This document shows, in pieces, positions 28,627-37,904 of a DNA stretch of 64,000 nt. This DNA is from Bdellovibrionales bacterium CG10_big_fil_rev_8_21_14_0_10_45_34 (GTDB taxonomy: Bacteria > Bdellovibrionota > Bdellovibrionia > Bdellovibrionales > 1-14-0-10-45-34), in assembly GCA_002778785.1 (NCBI GenBank), contig PEZS01000016.1, positions 53,092-117,091 of the forward strand. The letters are read 5' to 3'. The position numbers were made by a program, and so were the translations under genes. The first letter of the stretch is position 1; every line of letters starts with the position of its first letter. Under the pieces are notes generated by a model. That model worked only from the letters and a program-made list of their open reading frames with translations. It had not been told where the DNA came from and ran no database searches.

Positions 28627-29245
28627 ACTCTCGGACCCCCGAAAAACTGACTCGATGAATCGGGCATGGTCCGAATTGGGATATAAGATCCTTGTGTTCG
28701 GCAGTTGAATAACCTTTGTGTTTTTCGAATCGATACTGGGGATATTGGATACCAAGAGCGTACATTGCTCTGTCCCTTTCGACCTTCGCGACGATTGAGG
28801 CTGCTGCAATTGGTTTTGCTCTTTGATCGCCTTTAACGAGGGGAATTTGATAAAACTCATTGGTCAACCCTGCCACTTTTAAATGACCATCAACCAAGAG
28901 CGTGCCGTTTTTGACACCAAGCTGAGTGAGCGCTCTCTTCATTGCAAGAAAACTGGCTTGCAAGATGTTGATTTCATCAATCTCTGAGCTCTCAGCAAAT
29001 CCGACGCCAACTAGAAACGTTGACTTAATGTATTCATAAACTTCCTCTCGGCGAGTCCCGGATAAAGTCTTTGAATCTCGAATCCATGGTTCAAATACAG
29101 GATCGATTTCTTTATCAATAATCACAGCGCCAGCGTAAACACGCCCTGCAAGACAGCCACGACCCGCCTCATCTACGCCGATAACTGGTTTTTTCACGAG
29201 TGACTTCCAATCGAATTCTTCATAGACGCGAGATGTCCGTGTCAA
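28568..29245 (-). CDS. rnhB: Ribonuclease HII
   Basis: 225 residues. GVDEAGRGCLAG carries the first two acidic residues (D25, E26); LLVDGH the third; AAASIVAKVERD the fourth; the C-terminal HRVSF is also standard. It removes RNA, including single ribonucleotides, from DNA-RNA hybrids. The last 12 residues (GGENSSTQQCPS...) are an extension created by overlap with yraN. Confidence 0.95.
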   Translation of the reverse strand: MTRTSRVYEEFDWKSLVKKPVIGVDEAGRGCLAGRVYAGAVIIDKEIDPVFEPWIRDSKTLSGTRREEVYEYIKSTFLVGVGFAESSEIDEINILQASFLAMKRALTQLGVKNGTLLVDGHLKVAGLTNEFYQIPLVKGDQRAKPIAAASIVAKVERDRAMYALGIQYPQYRFEKHKGYSTAEHKDLISQFGPCPIHRVSFSGVREFVGGENSSTQQCPSEGAIL

Positions 29246-29467
29246 AGCTGCCCCCTCTTAGTCGAAACGTTTAACCTCTAGGAGAGTCATCGTATCGTCC
29301 ACCAAAAATGTACTGCATCACCGTCAACAATGAGATGACCCTTTACTGAGTTCACGAAACAATTTAGTTTCTACGAATCAACTTGAGAAGTCGGATGTTG
29401 CATCTTTTGATTTAGAATCGCGAAACGATACAACAGTTCGATATCCGTTAAAGAAGTCGGGTGCTAC

Positions 29468-31636
29468 ATGTCTTTTAAACCTTTTGTCGCTGCCAAAGCT
29501 GCTGTTGCAGAACTAACGCCAGTCTCTTTGATCTCGGGTGTTCTACTCGGAATCTTGTTTGGCGCAAGCTCTCTCTATCTTGCTCTCAAGGTGGGAATGA
29601 CGGTCAGCGCATCGATTCCGATCGCAGTCTTGTCGGTGACATTGTTTCGCGCCTTTTCGAAAGCCTTCGGAGTCCGCCGGGCGACAATTTTAGAAAACAA
29701 TATGGTGCAGACAACCGGTTCGGCAGGCGAGTCCATAGCCTTTGGCGTGGCCGTAACGATGCCGGCTCTATTACTGATGGGCTATGAAATGGAACTTTCA
29801 AGAACCATGGTAATAGCTGTTTTGGGCGGCTTTTTGGGCGTGCTGATGATGATCCCACTCAGAAGGGCTTTGATCGTAAAGGAACACGGCCAACTTAGCT
29901 ACCCCGAAGGCACGGCCTGCGCAGAAGTTCTCATAGTCGGTGAACAAGGGGGAACCTCCGCAATAACTGTTTTTACAGGTTTTTTTGTTGGGCTCTTCTA
30001 CAAGTTTTTGAACGTCGGCACCCATCTATGGAAAGACATTTCCGAGAAGAGTATATCTTGGTATCGGGGCGCCACCCTTGAGGCAGAAGTATCTCCAGAA
30101 CTTCTAGGTGTGGGATATATCATCGGGCCAAAAATTGCGAGTATCATGGTGGGAGGCGGTGTTCTCTCGAGTTTAGTTTTGATTCCTATGATTTATCTTT
30201 TTGGCGACGGTCTTGTGAATCCGTTGTTTCCAGCAACCAAGTTGATTTCAGAGATGTCGACACATGAAGTTTGGAGAAACTACGTTCTTTATATTGGTGC
30301 AGGGGCCGTTGCCACCGGCGGGATCATAAGTCTTTTTCAAAGTCTTCCAACAATTGTAAGAGGTGCGGTTGGTGGATTGAGCGCTATGCGGGGATCCACC
30401 AAGGTGCAAAACCCCGAAGAGATGCCACGAACAGACAAAGACCTGCCAATGAGTGTTGTCGTTGTCGGATCACTGGTCTTGGTTTTGGTACTCATGATGT
30501 GGCCGGGCCTTAACCTCAATCCCATTGCCGCAATTCTTATAGTTCTATTTGGATTTCTTTTTGTGACTGTGAGTGCTCGTCTAACCGGGCAAATTGGGTC
30601 ATCTTCAAATCCTATTTCGGGTATGACTGTGGCCACTCTGCTTTTGACCTGTCTAATCTTTGTACTTCTAGGTTGGGTCGGAGAAGATTATCGCGTTGCC
30701 GCTTTAAGTATTGCTGCCATCGTGTGCGTAGCCGCAAGCGTCGGGGGCACAACTTCACAGGATTTGAAAACAGGTTACCTTGTTGGCGCCTCGCCTTGGA
30801 AGCAACAGATTGGCTTGATCATCGGCACGCTAACGTCTGCTTTGGTAATAGGCCTTACGCTGAATGTTTTAAATTCTGCGTCGACAATCTACTCCCAAAA
30901 AAATCTTCCCGAGACAGTTGTTGATGTATCAACTTTGGCCCAAAAGGAATCTCCTCGCGAGTCTCAAGCGGACGCTGTCTCAGATAATAATTCTTACTTC
31001 GTACTAAGGGTTGGTAAACCAGCGACTGAGGGACCACTTGCTGGTATACCTGCCGGCAAATACTTGGTCGATGACACGGGCAAGATTCGTTATCTTGTCG
31101 ATCCGGGTATAAACGGAGTTCTTCGGCAAAGAGACGATGGCACACCCGTGGCAAAATACGATGCGCCAAAGGCAAGTCTCATGGCTCTGATTATAGATGG
31201 TATCCTTACTCAAAAACTTCCGTGGGGACTCGTGCTTCTCGGTGCTTTTATTTCTGTTGTGTTGGAACTCTGCGGGATTTCTGCTTTGCCTTTCGCCGTG
31301 GGAGTGTATCTTCCTCTCTCTGCGAGCGCTCCTATCTTCGTGGGCGGTCTCGTTAGGTGGCTTGTCGAAAGAGTTCGTAAACCTCTGTCGCAGTCTGAAG
31401 GAGAAACCAGTTCAGGAGTGCTTTTGTCGTCGGGATTGATTGCTGGTGGAGCCATCGCGGGGATTGCACTTGCCATTTTAGCTCTCCAAGGTGGCTTCAG
31501 CGAAACGATTCATCTTGGTTCGATTTTACCCGGATTGTCTCAGAGTGACGGTTTTGCTCTCACAGCATTTCTTGGCTTAGCTACCTTTGTGTTCTTCGTA
31601 GGCACCGGAAAGTTATTAGGAACTAAAGCGAGGTAG
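29468..31636 (+). CDS. OPT family oligopeptide transporter
   Basis: 722 residues, about 14-16 membrane helices. LISGVLLGILFGASSLYLALKVGMTVSASIPIA, NNMVQTTGSAGES, SYPEGTACAEVL and the late PFAVGVYLPLSASAPIFVGG are OPT superfamily motifs. OPT proteins import peptides or metal-chelate conjugates with protons; peptide uptake would suit a proteolytic lifestyle but substrate cannot be read here. An insertion of polar sequence (about 490-565) lies between helices. Downstream, a 22-base stretch is imperfectly duplicated (31652-31695). Confidence 0.9.
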   Translation: MSFKPFVAAKAAVAELTPVSLISGVLLGILFGASSLYLALKVGMTVSASIPIAVLSVTLFRAFSKAFGVRRATILENNMVQTTGSAGESIAFGVAVTMPALLLMGYEMELSRTMVIAVLGGFLGVLMMIPLRRALIVKEHGQLSYPEGTACAEVLIVGEQGGTSAITVFTGFFVGLFYKFLNVGTHLWKDISEKSISWYRGATLEAEVSPELLGVGYIIGPKIASIMVGGGVLSSLVLIPMIYLFGDGLVNPLFPATKLISEMSTHEVWRNYVLYIGAGAVATGGIISLFQSLPTIVRGAVGGLSAMRGSTKVQNPEEMPRTDKDLPMSVVVVGSLVLVLVLMMWPGLNLNPIAAILIVLFGFLFVTVSARLTGQIGSSSNPISGMTVATLLLTCLIFVLLGWVGEDYRVAALSIAAIVCVAASVGGTTSQDLKTGYLVGASPWKQQIGLIIGTLTSALVIGLTLNVLNSASTIYSQKNLPETVVDVSTLAQKESPRESQADAVSDNNSYFVLRVGKPATEGPLAGIPAGKYLVDDTGKIRYLVDPGINGVLRQRDDGTPVAKYDAPKASLMALIIDGILTQKLPWGLVLLGAFISVVLELCGISALPFAVGVYLPLSASAPIFVGGLVRWLVERVRKPLSQSEGETSSGVLLSSGLIAGGAIAGIALAILALQGGFSETIHLGSILPGLSQSDGFALTAFLGLATFVFFVGTGKLLGTKAR

Positions 31637-31798
31637 TTCTTTCGCGAACGAAATTAGATATCATTTCTTGCTTAAATTAGATTTCATCTTGCTTAAGCTG
31701 GTGCGGGATTAGTTAGCTGATCTATGCTTGCCAAAAGAATCTATTGAGTCGCCGATTGGTAAGTGCCAACGTACTCTTGAGAAATACACAGTGTTGAG

Positions 31799-32206
31799 TT
31801 AGTTAGCAGACTCTTTCTTTTCGAAAGCTTCTTTTGAAGAAGCGGCTTCGTTAGAGCTAACAAGCTCTCCAGAAATACGCGCTTTTTTACCTTCAAGATT
31901 TCTAATGTAATAGAGTTTTGCACGGCGAACTTGCCCACGAGCAATTAACTGAATGTTATCGATGGCAGGGCTTGAAAATGGAAATGTTCTTTCAACTCCG
32001 ACGCCGCTAGAAATTTTTCTAACAGTGAAGGCGCGAGTTATTCCTGACCCTTGAACCTTGATCACTAAGCCTTTGTACTTTTGGATTCTTTCTTTTTCGC
32101 CCTCTTTTACGCGAACTGAAACCTCAACCGTGTCACCTGGAGTGAGAGCGATTTTGTGGATCTTGGGCGTGCGGCCTACGGTAATTCGGCGGATGAGATC
32201 TTGCAT
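31799..32206 (-). CDS. rplS: 50S ribosomal protein L19
   Basis: 135 residues. [49 protein letters not shown] and [18 protein letters not shown] are standard L19. It lies at the 30S-50S interface. Directly after trmD (57-base gap), the normal order. The extra Glu/Ser tail after residue 113 is lineage-specific. Confidence 0.97.
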   Translation of the reverse strand: MQDLIRRITVGRTPKIHKIALTPGDTVEVSVRVKEGEKERIQKYKGLVIKVQGSGITRAFTVRKISSGVGVERTFPFSSPAIDNIQLIARGQVRRAKLYYIRNLEGKKARISGELVSSNEAASSKEAFEKKESAN

Positions 32207-32263
32207 AAGAGGCTCCTAAAACTTTTACGAAGAGAAAGGGATACCCCATTCTCGCAGTAAAGG

Positions 32264-33193
32264 TCAAACTTTTCCCTGCCAACCCATCGACTTTTTTACG
32301 TTTTCTGGCAGCTCCCTCGCCCAGACGAGCGCTTCTTCGATTTCCTCCGTTAACGCTTTAGATGTACGGACTGGCCTACGAAAAGCCATTGGTGAGAGCG
32401 GCGTGCCATCATCCGTGCTGCTCTCTACTCGTGCCGCGCCCTCCATACCGCTCTCTAGGGTCGGTTGGCCGCCACGAGATGGGCCTTTACCCATCAACAA
32501 GTCCCTTCGAAAAAGCCACGTTTCAACTAGACTTGCGCGTCTTCGAAACTTCGCAATTTCGCCGTGATGCCCCCCAGTCAGAACCGAGGGCACCTCAAGA
32601 TCGCGCCAAACCTCTGGCCGCGTAAACGTGGGTCCTTCAAGTAAACCGCCCACCCCTTCAGAAAAACTGTCTTGAGCTGCCGACTCGCCGTGGCCTAAAA
32701 ACCCTGGCACAAAACGACTCACAGCTTCAATAAACACCAGCGCTGCCGTTTCACCCCCGTTCAGAACGTAGTCGCCAACTGAGATTTCTCTCGCTCCTGC
32801 GGCCACAATAAGTCGTTTGTCAAAGCCCGCGTAACGTCCGCAGAGAAGTCCTACAGCAGGATGGGTAGGCTTCGAAGCATTCGCCAGCAGACTTTGTGCA
32901 AAAGTGTGAGCCATTTTTGCCGTCAGTCGCTCACCTTGAGGAGAAAAGCAGATAAGTTCGTCAACAGGATTTTGCTCTATGGCGCTTGCCCATGGCTCCG
33001 CCATGAAGCACATGCCATCGCCACCCCCGAAAGGTCGGTCATCAACAGTTTTGTGTTTGCTCTGAGAATAGTCGCGAGGATTCACTAAGTGAAATTTCAG
33101 CAATCCTTTTTCGACGGCTTTTGATGTTAGCCCAGCGCTCAAAGGAGATTGAAAAAATTCCGGGAAAATAGAATAGATGTTAAACTGAATCAC
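32264..33193 (-). CDS. trmD: tRNA (guanine37-N1)-methyltransferase
   Basis: 309 residues. YSIFPEFFQSPLSAGL, the trefoil-knot SAM site LLCGRYAGFDKR and ISVGDYVLNGGETAAL, and VPSVLTGGHHGEI are TrmD motifs. It methylates G37 to prevent frameshifting. The family is about 240-250 residues; here a 50-residue Ser/Gly/Pro-rich insert (about 235-285) interrupts the C-terminal domain. Normally follows rimM directly; here 4.7 kb intervene. Confidence 0.95.
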   Translation of the reverse strand: MIQFNIYSIFPEFFQSPLSAGLTSKAVEKGLLKFHLVNPRDYSQSKHKTVDDRPFGGGDGMCFMAEPWASAIEQNPVDELICFSPQGERLTAKMAHTFAQSLLANASKPTHPAVGLLCGRYAGFDKRLIVAAGAREISVGDYVLNGGETAALVFIEAVSRFVPGFLGHGESAAQDSFSEGVGGLLEGPTFTRPEVWRDLEVPSVLTGGHHGEIAKFRRRASLVETWLFRRDLLMGKGPSRGGQPTLESGMEGAARVESSTDDGTPLSPMAFRRPVRTSKALTEEIEEALVWARELPENVKKSMGWQGKV

Positions 33194-33410
33194 TCTCTGA
33201 AGTATCTAAATGTTTAACCACTCTAAAGCAAACGAGTTCTCCGCTTTATGTAAAGCTTATTTTGTTGGGCACCCGCGCTTTTGCTCGCTATCCTACAACT
33301 TCGATCACCGGCAAAAACGCCTTTAAGAGTAGTTGCAGAACTATGTGTCACGGAAACTGGTACACAAGAAACCATGCTATAAAACAATCCAATAGACAGC
33401 CAAGGGGACA

Positions 33411-33436
33411 AGCGGCGAAAGCTTAGGTTCGCCGCT
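33411..33436. terminator. Hairpin downstream of the trypsin gene
   Basis: AGCGGCGAA (33411-33419) pairs perfectly with TTCGCCGCT (33428-33436), eight-base loop. It lies just past the protease stop and before trmD's promoter side. There is no T-run on either strand, so it may be a weak terminator or a processing hairpin. Confidence 0.45.
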
Positions 33437-33450
33437 GAGGTAAAATCTGC

Positions 33451-34254
33451 TTAGTTCAGTTGCTGCGAACTTGTAACAGTAGCAATCCACTCGGAGACCG
33501 CGTTCACCTTAGAGTAGACGCCGTATTTGTCTGCACGTGCGCAACCGGCACCCCAACTCACAACACCTACGAGAATTGGTGCTCCATCGCCTCCTTTGAC
33601 CATAAGTGGGCCGCCGGAATCTCCCTGGCAAGAATCCTTTCCGCCTTCTTTGTAGCCGGCGCAAATCATTCTATCAGAAACACCACCGTTGTAAGAAGTC
33701 GGAAGATTACAATCGGCTTGTGATACGAGCGGAACATCTACTTTTTGTAGCGTATTTGATAAACTTCCCCACTCACGAGTGTAACCCCATCCTGCAACGG
33801 TAGATAAAATTTCAGAACTAGCATCGGTGTGAGAAGGAATGTTGATCTCTGTAGAGTTCAAACCGATACCGGCGAAAGTGGTTGGCTGAGCAAGATAAAG
33901 AAGTGCAAAATCAAAGTCTTTCGAACCGTAGTTTGGATGAAGAAATGACTTTTCAATTTGAAGTCTTTCTTCCCCTTCGCTTTCATCGAGGTTATGTAAT
34001 CCGGCAACCACTTCGATGACCCTTCCCGCCCGAATACAATGTGCTGCCGTTAATACCCATCGCTGCGCAATAATAGAACCGGCACAAAAATGTTTTTGAT
34101 TAGTTTGCAAAGAGACGAGCGATGGAAACTCCCCTTTGTTCGCATCAACTCCCCCGACTATTTTTGTTTTCTCTGCGAGCGGCTTCGCACTCACTTGCAA
34201 ACACTGCACGCTAGTAAAAACTAAAGCGCAGCAAAAAGTAATCTTACCCCACAT
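33451..34254 (-). CDS. Secreted trypsin-like serine protease (family S1)
   Basis: 267 residues. Signal peptide (1-23), short propeptide ending K31-IVGG (trypsin-type activation site), catalytic H72 (TAAHC), D115 (DFALL), S213 (GDSGGP), and D207 at the base of the S1 pocket, which predicts cleavage after Arg/Lys. Paired cysteines fit disulfides. Complete and apparently functional. Chymotrypsin-fold proteases are common in predatory bacteria. GGGGGGA precedes the ATG. It lies alone inside the rimM-trmD interruption, divergent from the TIGR02147 gene. Confidence 0.93.
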   Translation of the reverse strand: MWGKITFCCALVFTSVQCLQVSAKPLAEKTKIVGGVDANKGEFPSLVSLQTNQKHFCAGSIIAQRWVLTAAHCIRAGRVIEVVAGLHNLDESEGEERLQIEKSFLHPNYGSKDFDFALLYLAQPTTFAGIGLNSTEINIPSHTDASSEILSTVAGWGYTREWGSLSNTLQKVDVPLVSQADCNLPTSYNGGVSDRMICAGYKEGGKDSCQGDSGGPLMVKGGDGAPILVGVVSWGAGCARADKYGVYSKVNAVSEWIATVTSSQQLN

Positions 34255-34711
34255 AAGATTGATCCCCCCGTTTTTTGTGTAACTTCGTTGTTACAGTCTT
34301 CCAGTTTTCAAGGGAGGTTACTCTTTGCCTACCAACAACTTTTCTTTGATCGGGAATCTAGGCTAACCTCTTGGCTTTTAGCTTGTCGTTCATCGAGTCT
34401 TGCTAGACGAAATTACGGGTGATCACTCCAAGGCACGCGGGAGAGAAGTTTATAAAAAACCCTAGATGTAACTTGGGGGTAAAGTGCTGACGAGGCATTG
34501 CCGGAAGAAAAACTGCTCAGAATTCTCGCGATATCGGAGTGCGGTCAACTGTGTAACTACTTTGCAAGAGCGCCAAAAAAGAGCCTAGACGTGAACAGTG
34601 GTGTTCACAGGTTCGTAGGCTATCTAGTTGTAACAACAGCGGCTTTTGCCTTCGTCTGCCGTTCACAACCTGCCGATAAATTGGACCAAGGTTTGCAATT
34701 CTGTGAACAAC
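34255..34711. other. 457-base divergent intergenic region, protease / TIGR02147 gene
   Basis: It must hold promoters for both genes. Short ORFs across it have no ribosome site or recognisable product. I see no clear -35/-10 pair or long repeat. Confidence 0.5.
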
Positions 34712-35614
34712 ATGAAACAAGAAAGCAATTTAAAACCTCGTATTTATGATTTCACAGACTTCAGGGTGTATCTCAAAGCGATTTACGAACACAATAAGTC
34801 TGAACACAATTTTTCCTATGCAGCATTTGCGGAGCGTGCGGGGTTAAAGGCACGTAGCTTCCTGCGAACTGTCATAACGGGTAAGCGTAATTTAACCCCT
34901 GACGCAATTTCGAAGTTTATCGTAGGGCTTAGTCTTGAGTTCAATGAGGCAGAAGCCTTCAAGGCGCTTGTCCATTACAACCAAGCAAGTGATTTTAAAG
35001 CTCGGCAGCACTATTGGGAGACTTTTCTTAAACTTAGGCCAAACTCAGAAAGACGTCACAGAGTTAAAGATGAGTATTTGTATCTTGCACGCATGGCTTA
35101 CCCGATTCTCCTGATTCTCCTCAGACAACCCCATACGAACAAAGCAAAGAGTGCACTCGCCTCGATGACTGGATTAAAAATGTCAGAGGTCGAAGATGGC
35201 TTACAAACTCTTACAGAGCTGGGCGCGATATCGGTTTCTCATGATGGCCAAATCACCGTGAATTCAGATGGGTTTGTGACCACCAATGATACTCCAAGCA
35301 TCGCAAGGCAGACCTTTCACACAAATATGCTCGACAAAGCCAAAGAGTGTTTGAATCTTGATCCTTCTGAAAGAGAATTTCAGTCGATGATGATACCTCT
35401 TACTAAAGAAGAATTCCTTTACTTGAAGGAGCGCATTCGTGCTCTCGTCAGCGAAGTTGATGAAAAATTTGGCGGCAGACGACCAAAATCTGAACGAGCC
35501 TATGCTCTAAACATTAATTTAATACCAATTACACCTGAATTTATCCGCAGTGAGCAAAAGGCTGCGAGTCAGAAGCCGGGTGATGTTAGCAAAAACCCGG
35601 AGGTTTTACTATGA
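34712..35614 (+). CDS. TIGR02147 family protein (putative regulator)
   Basis: 300 residues from the ATG at 34712; a TTG at 34646 would add 22 residues without support. The N-terminus YDFTDFRVYLKAIYE, then FSYAAFAERAGLKARSFLRTVITGKRNLTP (helix-turn-helix-like) and the later WETFLKLR and LKERIRALVSEVDEK segments are typical of TIGR02147, a family largely confined to Bdellovibrionota and Fibrobacteres. Function is not established; a DNA-binding regulatory role is inferred. Its stop overlaps the start of the secreted-protein gene (ATGA), so the two form an operon. Confidence 0.85.
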   Translation: MKQESNLKPRIYDFTDFRVYLKAIYEHNKSEHNFSYAAFAERAGLKARSFLRTVITGKRNLTPDAISKFIVGLSLEFNEAEAFKALVHYNQASDFKARQHYWETFLKLRPNSERRHRVKDEYLYLARMAYPILLILLRQPHTNKAKSALASMTGLKMSEVEDGLQTLTELGAISVSHDGQITVNSDGFVTTNDTPSIARQTFHTNMLDKAKECLNLDPSEREFQSMMIPLTKEEFLYLKERIRALVSEVDEKFGGRRPKSERAYALNINLIPITPEFIRSEQKAASQKPGDVSKNPEVLL

Positions 35615-37686
35615 GAACGTTAATTGTCTTTTCATTGTTGTTACATGCATTGCCGCTTCAAGCAGCTCAAGAGAGATCCAGGTCAACTGGAGACGGTGTG
35701 GGCCACAGTCAAGGCGCAAGGAGCGCTTCACGCGCAGAAGGTGTCGGGAACATTGCCAGGGGCGAAGGCGTCGGTAACAAAGAAGGCGTCGGCAATATCG
35801 CCCGCGGTGAAGGCGTTAGGAATATATTTGGTGAAGGAGTAGGGAATATCGTGCGCGAACCTCTTTTCTTGGCCGAAAATAAAGAGCCCCTAAGCAACAA
35901 ACTTTATGTTTCATTTCCAGAGTCGTACACCTTTGCAATGCGAACCGAGAATCAAGCGACACTAACAAACAACAATTCATTGAAGTCTGATAAAAAGAAA
36001 TCAAAGTTGCATTTTCAAAGGCTTCAATCCGGCCCCTACGAAGGAATTACCAGCTTACTCGAACTGGAAGCCACGTTGAATCAGAAACAACAAAAATGGC
36101 GTCCAGTGCAGTTTCTAAAAGCCGCAGGATTCGTCCACTATTCAAAAAGATCAAAAGACCACTTCATTGCCGAGTATATGCTTTTGACCGATCAGAATAA
36201 CGTCATACGAGTTAACATAGACTCACAAAGTAGTTACAGCGGCGTCTCCTCTGTAGAGAATATCTTGAGAACCTTAACAGGTGATACTACGCCACCTTTA
36301 GTTAAACGGATGACTCTACACGGAAAATGGAACTACCGGGCAGGCGAAGAAGTAATACTAATATCGGAAATTATTGAGGACGAGTCAGGTCTCGCTAAGT
36401 TTAAGAATCTCGATGCCACATTTCTATCTGACGACAACACCAAATTCTTTAAATCGGAGGTTAAATTTCGCTCGCTAGCGGGCCCAATGGATATGAACCC
36501 AAAGGAGAAATATCTCTACGCTATAGAACTCAACATTCCTAAAAATGCAATGACCGGCAAATACTACTTAAATAGCATTTTTGTTAGCGACAACGACTTT
36601 AATCATCAAGTCATTAAACTTAAAGCAAACAAAGATGTTTATGCCTCAAGCCAGTTTCGTAAAGGTCGATATATCCCGCAACCGATAGGTAAAATTCGTA
36701 GAATTGAACTTAATGTAATGGGTGAATTTCAGTCGGATATGTACTCAGCTAAACTTCGAGGTATTTCCTTTAAGAATGATAGGGTTAAGCCGGGCAACAA
36801 AGTAGAAGCCGTTGTGGATTTGGCCCCCGCTCCAAACAAAAATCTGCCGTGGGACCAACAGACTCGACTTATTATTGGCGACATAAGACCCGTTAGCGAA
36901 TCGCGGGAATCTCGCACTGCGGTGATTAGTTATAGCGATGAAAACGCATCCACTTCCCTCGGTGACATTGTTCTTGACGGCGCTGTTGATTTAGCCGCAA
37001 AGCCTGGTCGGAGTTTATTGAGCGAAGTAGAGCTTTATAATAAGGATGGCAGCAAAGTAAAATACACCGCTGATTTAAAATCAAATAAATACGTGGAGCA
37101 CGTAGTACAAACTCTTGCCGGCTATGTTAAAGATCGTGATGGGATAACGACCACGACGGAGATTCCAGTCGCCCATTTAGAAATTGAACCCGATGTTCGG
37201 AATGACAAAGCCGGTCCTGTTATCTCGGCCATCAAGATTGTCGGCGCATTTCGTCTATCAAATTCGAGTTTGGAGTTTCTCGTTCACATAAGCGACAGCT
37301 CCAGCGGTGTTTCACCAAACGCCTCTGTTAGCGCGATGCTAAGGTCGGATCTTGTAAACGGAAACGTATCGGCGGCCCGAGTAAGTAACGAAATTATAAC
37401 TTATTCTAACGTAACAGCTAACTCGGCTGCTATGTCGACGAAGAAAATTCCGGCTGATCGAAATTGGTTTAAACTTCTACCCTCTTTAAACCCCATCGGA
37501 AGAAACTACCCTACGGGAGTTTTTTATACTCTCACAGAACTAGAGGTTAAAGATCGAGCCGGCAACGAAACCTACCTTATTGCAGACAAAACTGACGGTA
37601 CCTATCACGTTCAAGAAAAGCGAAGCTCTAAAGACTTAGGAAGCACAGGTATTCCGATAGTACGAGTGAAGCTTCAGCGCGATTAG
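35611..37686 (+). CDS. Large secreted protein with N-terminal GEGVGN repeats, unknown function
   Basis: 691 residues. Signal peptide (1-19, LIVFSLLLHALPLQAA), then five to six imperfect GEGVGNIxR units (about 30-85), then a long beta-rich region with segments resembling bacterial Ig-like or cadherin-like domains (DDTTPPLV-type start near 225; DKAGPVISAIKI near 535, each followed by DxSSG turns). No enzyme motif. GGAGG precedes the ATG, which overlaps the TIGR02147 stop. Surface or periplasmic structural/adhesive role is only a guess. Confidence 0.65.
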   Translation: MRTLIVFSLLLHALPLQAAQERSRSTGDGVGHSQGARSASRAEGVGNIARGEGVGNKEGVGNIARGEGVRNIFGEGVGNIVREPLFLAENKEPLSNKLYVSFPESYTFAMRTENQATLTNNNSLKSDKKKSKLHFQRLQSGPYEGITSLLELEATLNQKQQKWRPVQFLKAAGFVHYSKRSKDHFIAEYMLLTDQNNVIRVNIDSQSSYSGVSSVENILRTLTGDTTPPLVKRMTLHGKWNYRAGEEVILISEIIEDESGLAKFKNLDATFLSDDNTKFFKSEVKFRSLAGPMDMNPKEKYLYAIELNIPKNAMTGKYYLNSIFVSDNDFNHQVIKLKANKDVYASSQFRKGRYIPQPIGKIRRIELNVMGEFQSDMYSAKLRGISFKNDRVKPGNKVEAVVDLAPAPNKNLPWDQQTRLIIGDIRPVSESRESRTAVISYSDENASTSLGDIVLDGAVDLAAKPGRSLLSEVELYNKDGSKVKYTADLKSNKYVEHVVQTLAGYVKDRDGITTTTEIPVAHLEIEPDVRNDKAGPVISAIKIVGAFRLSNSSLEFLVHISDSSSGVSPNASVSAMLRSDLVNGNVSAARVSNEIITYSNVTANSAAMSTKKIPADRNWFKLLPSLNPIGRNYPTGVFYTLTELEVKDRAGNETYLIADKTDGTYHVQEKRSSKDLGSTGIPIVRVKLQRD
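35690..35860 (+). repeat. GAAGGCGT(C/T)GG-type repeats coding GEGVGN units
   Basis: The units GEGVGNIAR, GEGVGNK, EGVGNIAR, GEGVRNIFG and GEGVGNIVR follow each other. At DNA level the core GGCGAAGGCGT recurs with substitutions, mostly at third positions, which suggests an old, selected repeat rather than a fresh expansion. Confidence 0.75.
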
Positions 37687-37758
37687 CCAAAAGTATGTCT
37701 ATGAGTACGCTTTAAAAGGAATCTGCTACAAACCTTAGCCTAAAGTTTTCTTCCTTCA

Positions 37759-37786
37759 TTGGCGGCGATAAAGAAAACGCCGCCAA
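37759..37786. terminator. GC-rich hairpin between the secreted-protein gene and rimM
   Basis: TTGGCGGCG (37759-37767) and CGCCGCCAA (37778-37786) form a perfect 9-bp stem with a 10-base A-rich loop, between convergent stops at 37686 and 37905. No T-run follows on either side. Confidence 0.45.
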
Positions 37787-37904
37787 CCTTGGACTTCTCT
37801 TGAAATGTTTCATCGTCGGTACTGCGCTCCACAAGGTGGAAAATCGCCCGCATCGCCATCGAAAGTGAGTTGAAACCTTTATGGGAAGAGTGACCCTAAA
37901 ACCC

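Noticed and set aside
28264-28860. Long form of the YraN-like gene starting at 28860
   Set aside because: It would overlap rnhB by 293 bases and add about 78 residues unrelated to the family; the TTG at 28626 gives the normal length.
34498-34749. 83-codon ORF in the protease/TIGR02147 gap
   Set aside because: No ribosome site or domain, and it overlaps the start of the TIGR02147 gene in another frame.
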